DNA of 64,000 nucleotides, from assembly GCA_017848855.1 (NCBI GenBank), contig JAFIHF010000014.1, positions 18,704 to 82,703 on the forward strand. Reading direction: 5' to 3'. Positions 17,180 to 25,434 of the stretch are shown here, in pieces (positions within the stretch are counted from its first letter, which is position 1; each line of letters opens with the position of its first letter). Below the pieces are notes generated by a model, which made no database searches, was not told the DNA's origin, and was given only the letters and a program-made list of their open reading frames with translations. A program made the translations under genes and the position numbers. This stretch comes from Rhodanobacter denitrificans (lineage in GTDB: Bacteria > Pseudomonadota > Gammaproteobacteria > Xanthomonadales > Rhodanobacteraceae).

Positions 17180-19090
17180 ATGCAGCCACCGCCCATGCCG
17201 CCCCGTCCGCCATCGTCGCCCGCGACCCCGCCGCCGCGCCGCAACGGTGTCTGGGCGGTGCTGTGCGGGATCGGCCGCGGCATCAACGTGGTGCGCCTGC
17301 TGATCATCAACGCGGTGTTCTTCTTCCTGCTGCTGATCGTGCTGCTGCTGGTCGTGGGCGGCGTCGCCGGCAGCCGCGCCGCGCACGAGGTGGCGGACGG
17401 CAGCGTGCTGGTGCTCAAGCCCGAGGGCCAGCTGGTCGAGCAGTACAGCATCGACCCCGCGCAGCGCGCGCTGGCGCAGCTGTCCGGCAACAAGGCCGAG
17501 CAGGTGCAGCTGCGCGACCTGGTCGGCGCAATCGACGCCGCCGCGAAGGACAAGCGCATCAGCCGCATCCTGCTGCTGCCCGACCAGCTGCACGCCGGCG
17601 GCTTCGCCGCGTTGCGCGAGGTGGGCGCGGCGCTGGACCGCTTCCGCGCCAGCGGCAAGCCGGTGATCGCCTGGGCGGCGAACCTGGACCAGGGCCAGTA
17701 CTACCTCGCCGCGCACGCCGACCGCGTGCTGCTCGACCCGCAGGGCAGCCTGATGCTGACCGGCCTGGCGAACTACCGGCTGTTCTACAAGGACCTGCTC
17801 GACAAGCTGGGCGTGGACGTGCACCTGTTCCGCGTGGGCCAGTTCAAGAGCGCGGCCGAGCCGTACATCCTCGACCACGCCTCGCCCGCCTCGAAAGAGG
17901 CCGACAGCTACTGGATGGGCGGGCTGTGGGACGAATACCTCGCCGAGGTGGCGAAGCTGCGCAAGCTCGATCCCGCCGCGTTGCGCGCCGACATCGACGA
18001 CCTGCCGCAGACCATCGCCAGCACCCGGGGCGACCTCGCCAGGCTGGCGCTCGACGAACACCTGATCGACGGCACCGCCACCCGCGCCGAGCTGATCGCC
18101 AAGCTGCGCGCCGAGGGCGTGCCCGCGGCGAAGAACGGCCACGGCTTCCGCGCGGTGGACTTCGTACACTACGCCGCCGACCTGCCGAAGGCCGGCGACC
18201 TGTTCGCGCCCGGCGTGACCGTGGTGGTGGCCGAGGGCGAGATCGCCGGCGGCAAGCGCCCGCCGGGCGCCATCGGCGGCGAATCCACCGCCGCGCTGAT
18301 CCGCGCCGCGCGCGAGGACAAGCGCACCAAGGCGCTGGTGCTGCGCGTGGACTCGCCCGGCGGCGAGGTCTACGCCGCCGAGCAGATCCGCCGCGAGGTG
18401 CAGCTCACCCGCGACGCCGGCATCCCGGTGGTGGTGTCGATGGGCGACGTGGCCGCCAGCGGCGGCTACTGGATCTCGATGAACGCGAACCGCATTCTCG
18501 CCGAGCCGAACACCATCACCGGTTCGATCGGCATCTTCGGCATGTACTACACGGTGCCGAACACGCTGGCCAAGCTCGGCGTCAGCAGCGACGGCGTGGC
18601 CACCGGGCCGATGGCCGGCGCGTTCGACATCAGCCGCCCGCTCGATCCCAAGGTGGGCGCGGTGATCCAGGCGATCATCGACAAGGGCTACCGCGACTTC
18701 GTCGGCGGCGTGGCCAAGGCGCGCGACAAGCCCTTCGATGCCATCGACGCGATCGCGCAAGGCCGCGTGTGGACCGGCCGCCAGGCGCTGGACCGCGGCC
18801 TCGTCGACCAGCTCGGCGGCTTGGGCGACGCGGTGGCCGACGCCGCCGAGCTCGCCAAGCTGGGCAAGGATTACCCGGTGCGCTACCAGCAGGCGCCGCT
18901 GGGCGCGTTCGAGCGTTTCCTGGTCGGCGTCAGCCAGAACGCCGGCGTCGAGCTGCTGCAATCCTGGGGCGTGCGCCTGCCGCCGTGGCTCGCGCAGATC
19001 CACGCGCTGGCGCCGGAGCTGTCGCTGCTGCGCGACGCCAGGGCCGGCACGCCGAACGTCTACGCGTATTGCTTCTGCTCGCCGCATTGA
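17180..19090 (+). CDS. sppA: Signal peptide peptidase SppA, 67-kDa type
   Basis: Inner-membrane serine protease that degrades cleaved signal peptides. The 636-residue protein is the long two-domain form. A proline-rich cytoplasmic N terminus is followed by one membrane anchor (about residues 45-65), then two S49 domains. The catalytic dyad is visible as Lys223 in FRVGQFKSAAEP and Ser427 in GDVAASGGYWIS, close to the E. coli dyad (209/409). AAGGAAG precedes the ATG. The last codons (YAYCFCSPH) are unusual, and the 3' end is partly duplicated 158 bases downstream, so the C terminus may have been altered by a repeat insertion. Confidence 0.95.
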   Translation: MQPPPMPPRPPSSPATPPPRRNGVWAVLCGIGRGINVVRLLIINAVFFFLLLIVLLLVVGGVAGSRAAHEVADGSVLVLKPEGQLVEQYSIDPAQRALAQLSGNKAEQVQLRDLVGAIDAAAKDKRISRILLLPDQLHAGGFAALREVGAALDRFRASGKPVIAWAANLDQGQYYLAAHADRVLLDPQGSLMLTGLANYRLFYKDLLDKLGVDVHLFRVGQFKSAAEPYILDHASPASKEADSYWMGGLWDEYLAEVAKLRKLDPAALRADIDDLPQTIASTRGDLARLALDEHLIDGTATRAELIAKLRAEGVPAAKNGHGFRAVDFVHYAADLPKAGDLFAPGVTVVVAEGEIAGGKRPPGAIGGESTAALIRAAREDKRTKALVLRVDSPGGEVYAAEQIRREVQLTRDAGIPVVVSMGDVAASGGYWISMNANRILAEPNTITGSIGIFGMYYTVPNTLAKLGVSSDGVATGPMAGAFDISRPLDPKVGAVIQAIIDKGYRDFVGGVAKARDKPFDAIDAIAQGRVWTGRQALDRGLVDQLGGLGDAVADAAELAKLGKDYPVRYQQAPLGAFERFLVGVSQNAGVELLQSWGVRLPPWLAQIHALAPELSLLRDARAGTPNVYAYCFCSPH

Positions 19091-19306
19091 ACGGCGCATC
19101 GCGCAAACGCTAGTCGCGGTGATGATGTGGGTCGGGATTCATCCCGACAACGCCTCTCCGGGGCACCGGGTCGGGATGAATCCCGACCTACGGGGCTGCC
19201 ACGATGGCGTGGTACCGCTACGCGTATGGCTTCGCTCGCCGCATTGAATGGCACGTCGCGCAAGCGCCTGCCGCTGTCGATGATGTAGGTCGGGATTCAT
19301 CCCGAC
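19061..19306. repeat. Imperfect tandem duplication of the sppA 3' end with REP-like hairpins
   Basis: About 87 bases covering the sppA 3' end and the first REP-like core (19061-19148) recur imperfectly at 19219-19306, starting TACGCGTAT and running through CTCGCCGCATTGAA and the hairpin core. The whole 244-base gap to the next gene consists of these duplicates and hairpins. Confidence 0.7.
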
Positions 19307-19334
19307 CCGAGGCGTTGTCGGGATGAATCCCGAC
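19131..19334. repeat. Four REP-like palindromes, ATTCAT variant, in two inverted pairs
   Basis: Cores GTCGGGATTCATCCCGAC at 19131-19148 and 19289-19306, and the reverse complement GTCGGGATGAATCCCGAC at 19170-19187 and 19317-19334. Each pair faces inward with a short spacer, the arrangement of REPINs. The last one abuts the stop codon of the leftward ABC ATPase gene and may act as its terminator. Confidence 0.8.
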
Positions 19335-20153
19335 CTACGGCGTCGCCACCGCGGCGTGATACCACTCGCCGTGGCGCGTCACGCGCACCGGCAGGCCGAA
19401 CGCTTCGGCCAGCGCCTCGTCGGTAAGCGTGGCGGCCTTGTCGCCCTGGCGCACCACGCGGCCGTCCTTCAGCAGCAGTACCTGGCCGATCTCGGGCAGG
19501 ATTTCCTCGACGTGGTGGGTCACCAGCAGCAGGGTGGTGCCGCCGCGCGCCAGTGCGCGCAGGCTTTCCAGGAAACGGCGGCGGCTGGCGAGGTCCAGCC
19601 CCGCGCAGGGTTCGTCCAGCAGCAGCGCGCGCGGCCGGTGCACCAGGGCGCGGGCGATCAGCACGCGGCGCGCCTCGCCGGTGGACAGGCTGGCCATGGT
19701 GCGGCCGACCAGGTGGCCGGCGCCCGACTGCGCCAGCGCGGCGCGCGCCTGCTCGCGCATCGACGCGCTGGCCTGCTGGTCCAGCCCCAGGCCGCGGGCG
19801 GCGAAGAAGCCGGAGACCACCGCGTCGAACACTTCCAGCGGCGCGTCGCTGGTGTAGTCGCTCTGCAGCGTTGGCGAAACGATGCCGAGCAGGCCGCGCA
19901 GCTCGGCCACGTTCCAGCGCTCGCGACCGAACACCCGCACCGGGCCGCGGCCGTCGCCCGGCGCCAGCGGATAGAGCTGGCGCGCGATCAGCTGCACCAG
20001 GGTGGACTTGCCCGAGCCGTTCGCGCCGAGGATCGCGGTGTGCTGGCCCGCTTCCACGCGCAGGGCGAGGCGGTCGAGCGCCAGGCGGTTGCCGCGCTGC
20101 ACGGTGGCGGCTTCGATTTCGAGCAGGGGAGGCGTGGCAATGCTGGCGTCCAT
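19335..20153 (-). CDS. ABC transporter ATP-binding protein
   Basis: Stand-alone ABC ATPase of about 272 residues: Walker A ILGANGSGKST near residue 43, Q-loop (SPTLQSDYTS), signature ASLSTGEARRV, Walker B LLLDEPCAGLD, and the H-loop VTHHVEEI. The HHVEEI and SPTLQ context resembles the molybdate/photorepair-associated group (ModF/PhrA/YlmA-like). No permease gene is adjacent, so its partner is unknown; such proteins may act on non-transport targets. The start at ATG 20153 (MDASIATPP) is preferred because upstream in-frame codons run through a perfect hairpin region. Confidence 0.85.
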   Translation of the reverse strand: MDASIATPPLLEIEAATVQRGNRLALDRLALRVEAGQHTAILGANGSGKSTLVQLIARQLYPLAPGDGRGPVRVFGRERWNVAELRGLLGIVSPTLQSDYTSDAPLEVFDAVVSGFFAARGLGLDQQASASMREQARAALAQSGAGHLVGRTMASLSTGEARRVLIARALVHRPRALLLDEPCAGLDLASRRRFLESLRALARGGTTLLLVTHHVEEILPEIGQVLLLKDGRVVRQGDKAATLTDEALAEAFGLPVRVTRHGEWYHAAVATP

Positions 20154-20231
20154 GCGTGGAACGATGCCGGCAAACGTGATGGCCTGCAAGGCGTTTGGAC
20201 GTCGAGACGGCCAAAGCGCGCCTATTGGATT

Positions 20232-20382
20232 TTCGGGAAAGTGCATCCATGCACTTTCCCGAATCGCTTGGCCCGGCACGGCCGGGCCAAGCTCCGCCGA
20301 TCAGGCGCGTGCGCGCCCGACCGGCGAGCGATCCATCCGTGGATCGCAGTAGCGGGCTGTCGCAAGACAGCCCGCTACTGCG
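20232..20382. repeat. Run of perfect hairpins between the ABC ATPase and lipoprotein genes
   Basis: Three perfect inverted repeats in 150 bases: 14-bp arms at 20232-20245/20250-20263 (TTCGGGAAAGTGCA), 12-bp arms at 20266-20277/20281-20292 (GCTTGGCCCGGC), and 17-bp arms at 20345-20361/20366-20382. A small palindrome, GATCCATCCGTGGATC, lies between the last two. The third stem contains the stop codon of the lipoprotein gene. They probably act as terminator or mRNA-end structures, although none has a T-run. Confidence 0.75.
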
Positions 20383-20593
20383 CGTCGATCTGCTTGCGCT
20401 GGTCCGCGGCCTGCTTGTCCACGATCTTCTGCACGTCCTTCGCGCGCTGCTCGTCGGCCTTCAGCGCATCCCACGGCGTGGCGACGCGGCTGCTGGCCGC
20501 GGCCGCCGGCTGCGCGGCGGCAGTGGGTGCCGGCGGCTTGCCGGAGCAGGCGGCGAGGCCGAACAGGCACAGCAGCGGCAGCATGGCTTTCAT
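20375..20593 (-). CDS. Small lipoprotein
   Basis: 72-residue protein with a lipoprotein signal peptide: MKAMLPLLCLFGLAACSGKP, lipobox LAAC, so Cys17 would be lipidated. The mature part is Ala/Pro-rich, then a charged helical tail (DALKADEQRAKDVQKIVDKQ). GAGGG lies 8 bases before the ATG. Much longer in-frame extension exists upstream but lies in repeat DNA. The stop codon sits inside a perfect 17-bp stem. Function unknown; no family recognised. Confidence 0.8.
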   Translation of the reverse strand: MKAMLPLLCLFGLAACSGKPPAPTAAAQPAAAASSRVATPWDALKADEQRAKDVQKIVDKQAADQRKQIDAQ

Positions 20594-20663
20594 CGCGGAA
20601 CCCTCGTGGGAATGCCGGCGCCGAGTGTCCCGCCATGCGTCTCCACGGGCAAGGGCATCGTGA

Positions 20664-20931
20664 AGAGCCTGCTCAACGCCTCCGCATAACCCGCGCCGGG
20701 AGCTGTTTGCGCGCAGGCCAAGGAAGAAGGAGGGAGTGGACGTCCGTCCACGACCGAGTGATGACGCAGGAATGCGGGCAAACAGCCCCGGCCCTTCGGG
20801 TTGCCTTGCCGTGGCCGCCATGCGGCAGCGCGCGGCTTGACCTGCCAGCCAGGCAGGCGCTGCGCCACGCGCCACCACCTGACGGCCACGGCAAGGCAAC
20901 GCGGGCTATGCGGAGGCATTGAACAGGCTCT
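20664..20931. repeat. Composite MITE-like element with nested inverted repeats
   Basis: Outer imperfect 32-bp inverted ends (20664-20695 and 20900-20931; shared pattern AGAGCCTG...CTCCGCAT...CCGCG) enclose an inner unit with perfect 18-bp terminal inverted repeats, GTTGCCTTGCCGTGGCCG (20800-20817 and 20883-20900). A second copy of the inner unit in opposite orientation lies at 63862-63985. No transposase is encoded. It occupies most of the 349-base gap before the SDR gene. Confidence 0.75.
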
Positions 20932-20942
20932 AAGCTCGCCGC

Positions 20943-21725
20943 ATGAACAGCCGCATCGACGCCTGGCAACTGCACGGCCACACCGCCTTGATCACAGGCG
21001 CGAGCAAGGGCATCGGCTACGCCGCCGCGCGCGAGCTGGCCGGGTTGGGCGCGAACCTGCTGCTGGTGGCGCGCGACGAGGATTACCTGGAACAGGTGCG
21101 GGTGGAACTGGCCGACGAGCACCAAGGCGTCGAGGTCTATGCGCTGGGCGCCGACCTGTCCGAAGCGGAGGATCGGCTGGCGGTGTTCGACTGGGTCGCC
21201 GACCTCGGCCTGCCGCTGTCGCTGCTGGTCAACAACGCGGGCGGCAACGTGTCGAAGCCGGCGCTGGAGTACGACGGCGACGACTGCCGCGCGATCTTCG
21301 AGCTGAACCTGTTCGCGGCGTTCGAGATGTGCCGGCTGGCGCATCCGCAACTGGTGCAGCACGCGAACGCGGCGATCGTCAACGTGGGCTCGGTCTCCGG
21401 CATCACCCACGTGCGCACCGGCGCGCCCTACGGCATGAGCAAGGCCGCGCTGCACCAGCTCACCCGCAACCTCGCCGCGGAATGGGCGGTGGACGGCATC
21501 CGCGTCAACGCGGTGGCGCCGTGGTACATCCGCACCCAGCGCACCGACACCGCGCTGGCCGACGAGGATTACCTGGAGGAAGTGCTGGACCGCACCCCGC
21601 TGCGCCGCATCGGCGAGCCGGAGGAAGTGGCTGCGGCGATCGCCTTCCTGTGCCTGCCCGCGGCCAGCTACATCACCGGCCAGGTGCTGGGCGTGGACGG
21701 CGGCTTCCTCAATTACGGCTTTTGA
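20943..21725 (+). CDS. Short-chain dehydrogenase/reductase (tropinone-reductase-like)
   Basis: Classical SDR of 260 residues, an NAD(P)-dependent oxidoreductase. It has the cofactor motif TGASKGIG near residue 18, NNAGGN near 90, catalytic Ser in VNVGSVSG and the active-site pair in PYGMSKAAL (Tyr-x-x-x-Lys). The C-terminal GQVLGVDGGFLNYGF matches fatty-acyl/ketoreductase-type SDRs, and the overall spacing resembles the tropinone reductase group. ARD after strand 2 (LLLVARDED) suggests NADP preference. Start at ATG 20943, just after a MITE-like repeat. Substrate unknown. Confidence 0.9.
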   Translation: MNSRIDAWQLHGHTALITGASKGIGYAAARELAGLGANLLLVARDEDYLEQVRVELADEHQGVEVYALGADLSEAEDRLAVFDWVADLGLPLSLLVNNAGGNVSKPALEYDGDDCRAIFELNLFAAFEMCRLAHPQLVQHANAAIVNVGSVSGITHVRTGAPYGMSKAALHQLTRNLAAEWAVDGIRVNAVAPWYIRTQRTDTALADEDYLEEVLDRTPLRRIGEPEEVAAAIAFLCLPAASYITGQVLGVDGGFLNYGF

Positions 21726-21758
21726 TCTCTGCCCGCAGGAGCTGATCGGTGGCCGTGG

Positions 21759-21819
21759 GTCGGGATTCATCCCGACTGATCGGGCCTTGCCGTTCGGGCG
21801 TGTCGGGCTGAAGCCCGAC
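21759..21819. repeat. Mixed pair of REP-like palindromes
   Basis: One ATTCAT-type core (21759-21776) followed by one GCTGAAGC-type core (21802-21819), the only mixed pair in the window. It lies between the convergent SDR and DUF4124 genes. Confidence 0.7.
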
Positions 21820-21840
21820 CTGCGATTCGCGTCGGAGCGG

Positions 21841-21890
21841 GCTTTCGCGCGCAGAGCCTGCCCCGGACTTGATCCGGGGGGGGGGGGCGC
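21841..21890. repeat. Inverted copy of the 11841 repeat with a 12-G tract
   Basis: CGCGCAGAGCCTG followed by CCCCGGACTTGATCCGG and a run of 12 consecutive G (21876-21887). It matches the reverse complement of 11841-11886 except that the G tract is expanded. It ends 10 bases before the stop of the leftward DUF4124 gene. Confidence 0.7.
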
Positions 21891-21899
21891 CAACCGCTG

Positions 21900-22535
21900 C
21901 TACGGACCGCCGCAACCCTGCAGTTGCGCGCGCAGCTCGGCTTCGCGGCGGAGCAGCGGCGGCTGGTCGCTCTTGAACGCGCGGCCGAGCTTGCGCTCGT
22001 TGTCGGCCCAGTCCTTGCGCAGCGCCGCGCAGGTTTCCTCCGCGTCCAGTGCGCGGCACGAGTCCTGCACCCAGGTGTAGTAGCTGGAGACCATCGCGGC
22101 ATTGGCCGGCTCGCGGCCCATGCGGTTCGCCGCGTTGTATTGCTGCGCCAGCGAGGTGGGCACGCCCACGATGCCCAGCGGCGCGTAGTAGCCGGGCGGC
22201 TCGCCGTTGGTGCTGAGGTAGGTCTTGCCGTCGGTGGCGCGCACGCACTGGTACAGCACGGGGATCGGCGCGGCCGGTGGCGGCGGTGGCGGGGCTGCCG
22301 CCACCGGCGGCTGCGCGCTTGCCGTCGGCGTCGGTGCTGGTGGTGGCGACGTTGGCGCCGGCGGCGCATCGAGGGTGATCGGCCGCTGCCGTTGCGCGCC
22401 GGGGCAGGGCGTGGACTGGTAGCTGGCCTCGCCGTGCGCCCCCGTGCACCGGTACACCGTCTGCGCCGGCGCCGGCACGCACAAGCCGGCACCGATCAGC
22501 GCGAGACAGATGGACAGGGCGGGTAGACGCGGCAT
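21900..22535 (-). CDS. DUF4124-containing secreted protein
   Basis: 211 residues. Signal peptide MPRLPALSICLALIGAGLC with cleavage near APAQ, then a DUF4124-type module (TVYRCTGAHGEASYQSTPCP) that is common in exported xanthomonad proteins. A Pro/Ala-rich linker of about 45 residues follows, then a second domain with four further cysteines (YQCVRATDGKTYLSTNGEPP, SCRALDAEETCAAL, QGCGG). YQCVRATDGKTYLS looks like a repeat of the first module. Probably periplasmic. The start at ATG 22535 removes a non-conserved N-terminal extension. No function known. Confidence 0.8.
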   Translation of the reverse strand: MPRLPALSICLALIGAGLCVPAPAQTVYRCTGAHGEASYQSTPCPGAQRQRPITLDAPPAPTSPPPAPTPTASAQPPVAAAPPPPPPAAPIPVLYQCVRATDGKTYLSTNGEPPGYYAPLGIVGVPTSLAQQYNAANRMGREPANAAMVSSYYTWVQDSCRALDAEETCAALRKDWADNERKLGRAFKSDQPPLLRREAELRAQLQGCGGP

Positions 22536-22652
22536 CGTTCGTTCCACGGCCACATGGGGCAAGGCTCAGGATACGGCCTCGTGTTCATCGGCGGCAAAGT
22601 GCGGCGTCGGTGCGCCTTCGCCCCCTGCTGGCCTGCGGAGCGCGATGAGGGC

Positions 22653-24269
22653 TCAGGCACTCGCCGGCAGCAACCCGGCCGCGCGGAGTCTGGATCGCAG
22701 CGGTTCGAGCTTGTCGCCGTAAAGCGGGCCGCGCGCGGTGTCCTGACGCAGCGACTGCCGCACCTGTGCCGAGCTGATGGTGAGCACGGTGCGCGGCGTC
22801 TGGTGGAAGGCGAGGCAGGCGGCATCGAACGGAAGTCCGCAGAAATCCAGCAGGCGGCGAATCTGCCCTTCGGGGTCCTTCTGCAGCGATTCGTACTCGT
22901 GCTCGAAATAGCGCTGCGGGAATTGCTGTCGCCAAAGCCTGCTCAAGCGGTCGTAGCCGGCGAAGTAGTCCACCATGTCGTCCAGGTCGTAGCTGAAATG
23001 CACGCCTGCGGCGAACAGCTGCCGGTAGCCGGCAAAGCAGGTTTCCAATGGATCGCGGCGCGAGTTCACGACCCGGGCGCCGGGCAACATGGCCAATGCC
23101 GCGCCCACGAAGGCCCAGTTGCTGACGTTCTTGTCGGTGTGGCGCGGATGCTGCCGGCGCCAATGGCTGGTGCGTGCCAGGTATTCCTTGCCCAGGCGAT
23201 GCCAGTCCGCGGCAGTTGCCGCGGGTGCCCACTGGGGGAAGGCTTGGCCGCGGCGTGCGGATTCCTCGTCGAGGATTTCGGGCAGCGTCTGGATCTCGTC
23301 GCCGCCTGCAACCTGCGGATGGGAGGCGAGGATCTGCTCGGTCAGGGTGGAGCCCGAACGCGGCATGCACACCACGAAAATGACCTCCTGCCCGAGCGTG
23401 GCGTCCAGTGGCCCGGGCAATGGCGTGGAGAATGCCTCTGCGATGGAGTCGACACGGGCCCGCTCTTCGCCTCGATCCCAGTACAGGTGCCGGCGTTTCA
23501 GGGCGTTTGCCTCGCGTACGACATCGAATGCCGCGGCGTAGTCGGCCTGGTCCTCCAGTGCCTTGGCGAGGGTGAAGCCGAGCAGGATGCGCGCATCATC
23601 TGACGCGCCCGGTCGGCGGAACAGGCTGTGCAGTTGTGTGGCGTCATCGCTGCCGAAGGATTCGGTCTTCATGTTGCCCAGGGCGAACCAGGCGTCGGCG
23701 TTGTCGGGCTGCATGCGCAGGGTTTCACGCAGTATCGCCACGGCGGACGGTATGTCGCCCAGGCTGGTCAGCACGGTGGCCAGTGCATTGCGCGCCCTGA
23801 CGTAGCCTTGGTCGATTGTCACGGCGCGCTGCAGGGCTTCGCGAGCCTGCTCCATGCGGGACGACACCTGCAGTGCGCGGCCGAAGTTGTACCAGGCCGC
23901 GGCAGTTCCGGGGGCGAGTTCGCAAGCCCGTTGCAAACATGCCAGGCCGGCATCGGCTTCGCCGGTCTCGAACAAGGCATTGCCCAGCGTCATGTTGACG
24001 ATGGCATCGTCCGGATCCGTTGCGAGCGCGCCGCGCAAATGCGCGATGGCGCGGGGATGGTCGCCGCTCATCAAGGCGGCAACGCCCATCAGCCGCCGGA
24101 CTTCGGCGCTGTCGGGCGCGAGCGCCAGTGCCTGGTCCAGCAGTTGCCCGGCAAGTGCGATCCGGTCGAGGCTCAGGGCCCTGCCCACTTCGCGGAGCAA
24201 CTGGGAAACCGGCTGCGGCAGGCCGGTTTCGCGCGCGGGTGGGGAAGTGGGGGGCTGGTTTGCTGTCAT
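22653..24269 (-). CDS. TPR-repeat sulfotransferase family protein (copy 1)
   Basis: About 538 residues in two parts. The N-terminal half (roughly 20-260) is a TPR solenoid, with repeats such as GNALFETGEADAGLACLQRA and YNFGRALQVSSRMEQAREAL. The C-terminal half is a sulfotransferase with the PAPS 5'-phosphosulfate loop VVCMPRSGSTLTEQIL near residue 300, NSRRDPLETC (3'-phosphate binding) and a final helical region. Such enzymes transfer sulfate from PAPS to an unknown acceptor, possibly a peptide or glycan; there is no signal peptide, so it acts in the cytosol. Start at ATG 24269 (MTANQPP). It is one of three paralogues in 15 kb, associated with two TonB receptors. Confidence 0.87.
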   Translation of the reverse strand: MTANQPPTSPPARETGLPQPVSQLLREVGRALSLDRIALAGQLLDQALALAPDSAEVRRLMGVAALMSGDHPRAIAHLRGALATDPDDAIVNMTLGNALFETGEADAGLACLQRACELAPGTAAAWYNFGRALQVSSRMEQAREALQRAVTIDQGYVRARNALATVLTSLGDIPSAVAILRETLRMQPDNADAWFALGNMKTESFGSDDATQLHSLFRRPGASDDARILLGFTLAKALEDQADYAAAFDVVREANALKRRHLYWDRGEERARVDSIAEAFSTPLPGPLDATLGQEVIFVVCMPRSGSTLTEQILASHPQVAGGDEIQTLPEILDEESARRGQAFPQWAPAATAADWHRLGKEYLARTSHWRRQHPRHTDKNVSNWAFVGAALAMLPGARVVNSRRDPLETCFAGYRQLFAAGVHFSYDLDDMVDYFAGYDRLSRLWRQQFPQRYFEHEYESLQKDPEGQIRRLLDFCGLPFDAACLAFHQTPRTVLTISSAQVRQSLRQDTARGPLYGDKLEPLRSRLRAAGLLPASA

Positions 24270-24447
24270 GCCTGGGATCTTCACTGCTTTTCGCAACCCT
24301 CCGCCGGCGGCGGCTGCGTCCGGGGCCGTTCGATGACGCGACGCCGCGCATGGGCTGTCTGGCGGCGATTCGACGGCGATGCGCGGCGGCCGGAGGCCGT
24401 GGACGAGCGCCGCAGGCAGGGAATCGGCGGAGATGTACCGCACCGCG

Positions 24448-24482
24448 AGCCCGGGCAGCGGATGCTTTCCGCTGCCCGGGCT
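24448..24482. terminator. Strong hairpin downstream of the degV gene
   Basis: Perfect 15-bp inverted repeat (arms AGCCCGGGCAGCGGA and its complement, loop TGCTT) starting 8 bases beyond the stop codon of the leftward DegV gene. No T-run follows, so it could be a Rho-dependent or mRNA-end stem. Confidence 0.5.
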
Positions 24483-24489
24483 TTCGGGC

Positions 24490-25434
24490 TCAGAATACGG
24501 CTTCGTGCTCCTCGGCGGCAAAGCCCAGCGTCACCGCGCCTTCGCCCACGTTGACCATGCCGGTGATGCTCATCGGCGCCTCCAGCAGGGCGACGCCGCT
24601 TTCCTCGCAGGCGGCGCGCAGGCCGGCGTAACCGGGCAGGTGCGACAGCACGGCGAGATCGCCGCCGTAGCTGACGCAGACCACCGGCACCAGCAGGCCC
24701 TTGCGCACGCGTGCGGCGGCGTAGTCGAACAGCTGCTGCGCGGCCTGCTCGAAGCCGCGCGCCTTGCCCACCGCGGCGGTCTCGCCGCGGAAGCAGCGCA
24801 GGATCGGCTTGATGTCCAGCGCCGAGCCCAGCACCGCGCTGAACAGGCTCACGCTGCGGTCGTTCTTCTTCCTGGCGCGGGCGCGCAGGTAGTGCAGGTC
24901 GCGCGGCAGCATGTAGCCGTAGCTGTGGCTGGCGACGTGGTTGAGCCGCTCGCGGATCGTGGCCGGCGCCACGTCGTCGGCGATCAGCCGCGCCGCCTCC
25001 CAGACCGCCGGCGCGGAGCCGGCGAACAGGTTGCGGGTGTCGATCACCCGCAGCAGGAACGGCCCGGGGATGCCGGCCGGTTCGCGCACCTCGCGGTAGC
25101 GGCGCAGCACCGCGAAGCTGGCGCGCACCACGTTGTCGTGGATCGGGCTGCGGGTGGCGGTGATGGTGAGGCAGAACACGCAGTCCTGCTCCAGCACCAG
25201 GCGTTCGAGGAACAGCTGCTGCACTTCCTCGGCCGAGGTCGGCTCGGTCTCCGCCGAGTGGCTGCGGCTGCCGAGGCGGCGGTCGATGAAGCGCTGGATC
25301 TCCGCCGGATCGCGGTCGTCCTTGAAGGTCTCGTTGTCCACCTTCACGGTGATCGGCAGCACCGTGATGCGGTGTTCCTCAAGGAACGCCTGCGGCAGAT
25401 CGCAGGACGCGTCCATGGTCAGCCCCATGCGCAT
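24490..25434 (-). CDS. DegV family fatty-acid-binding protein
   Basis: 314 residues. DegV proteins bind a fatty acid between two domains and, as FakB, present it to a fatty-acid kinase in many Gram-positive bacteria; proteobacterial roles are less clear. The N terminus (MGLTMDASCDLPQAFLEEHRI) matches the family opening, with DAS in place of the usual DSS/DST. PITVKVDNETFKDDRD and VCVSYGGDLAVLSHL also fit. A tail ending in VGEGAVTLGFAAEEHEAVF completes the C-terminal domain. Start at ATG 25434. It is followed by a strong hairpin and diverges from the AMP nucleosidase gene. Confidence 0.85.
   Translation of the reverse strand: MRMGLTMDASCDLPQAFLEEHRITVLPITVKVDNETFKDDRDPAEIQRFIDRRLGSRSHSAETEPTSAEEVQQLFLERLVLEQDCVFCLTITATRSPIHDNVVRASFAVLRRYREVREPAGIPGPFLLRVIDTRNLFAGSAPAVWEAARLIADDVAPATIRERLNHVASHSYGYMLPRDLHYLRARARKKNDRSVSLFSAVLGSALDIKPILRCFRGETAAVGKARGFEQAAQQLFDYAAARVRKGLLVPVVCVSYGGDLAVLSHLPGYAGLRAACEESGVALLEAPMSITGMVNVGEGAVTLGFAAEEHEAVF

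Noticed and set aside
19061-19334. CRISPR array
   Set aside because: Repeated palindromes occur only a few times with uneven spacers and no cas genes; they fit REP-like elements.
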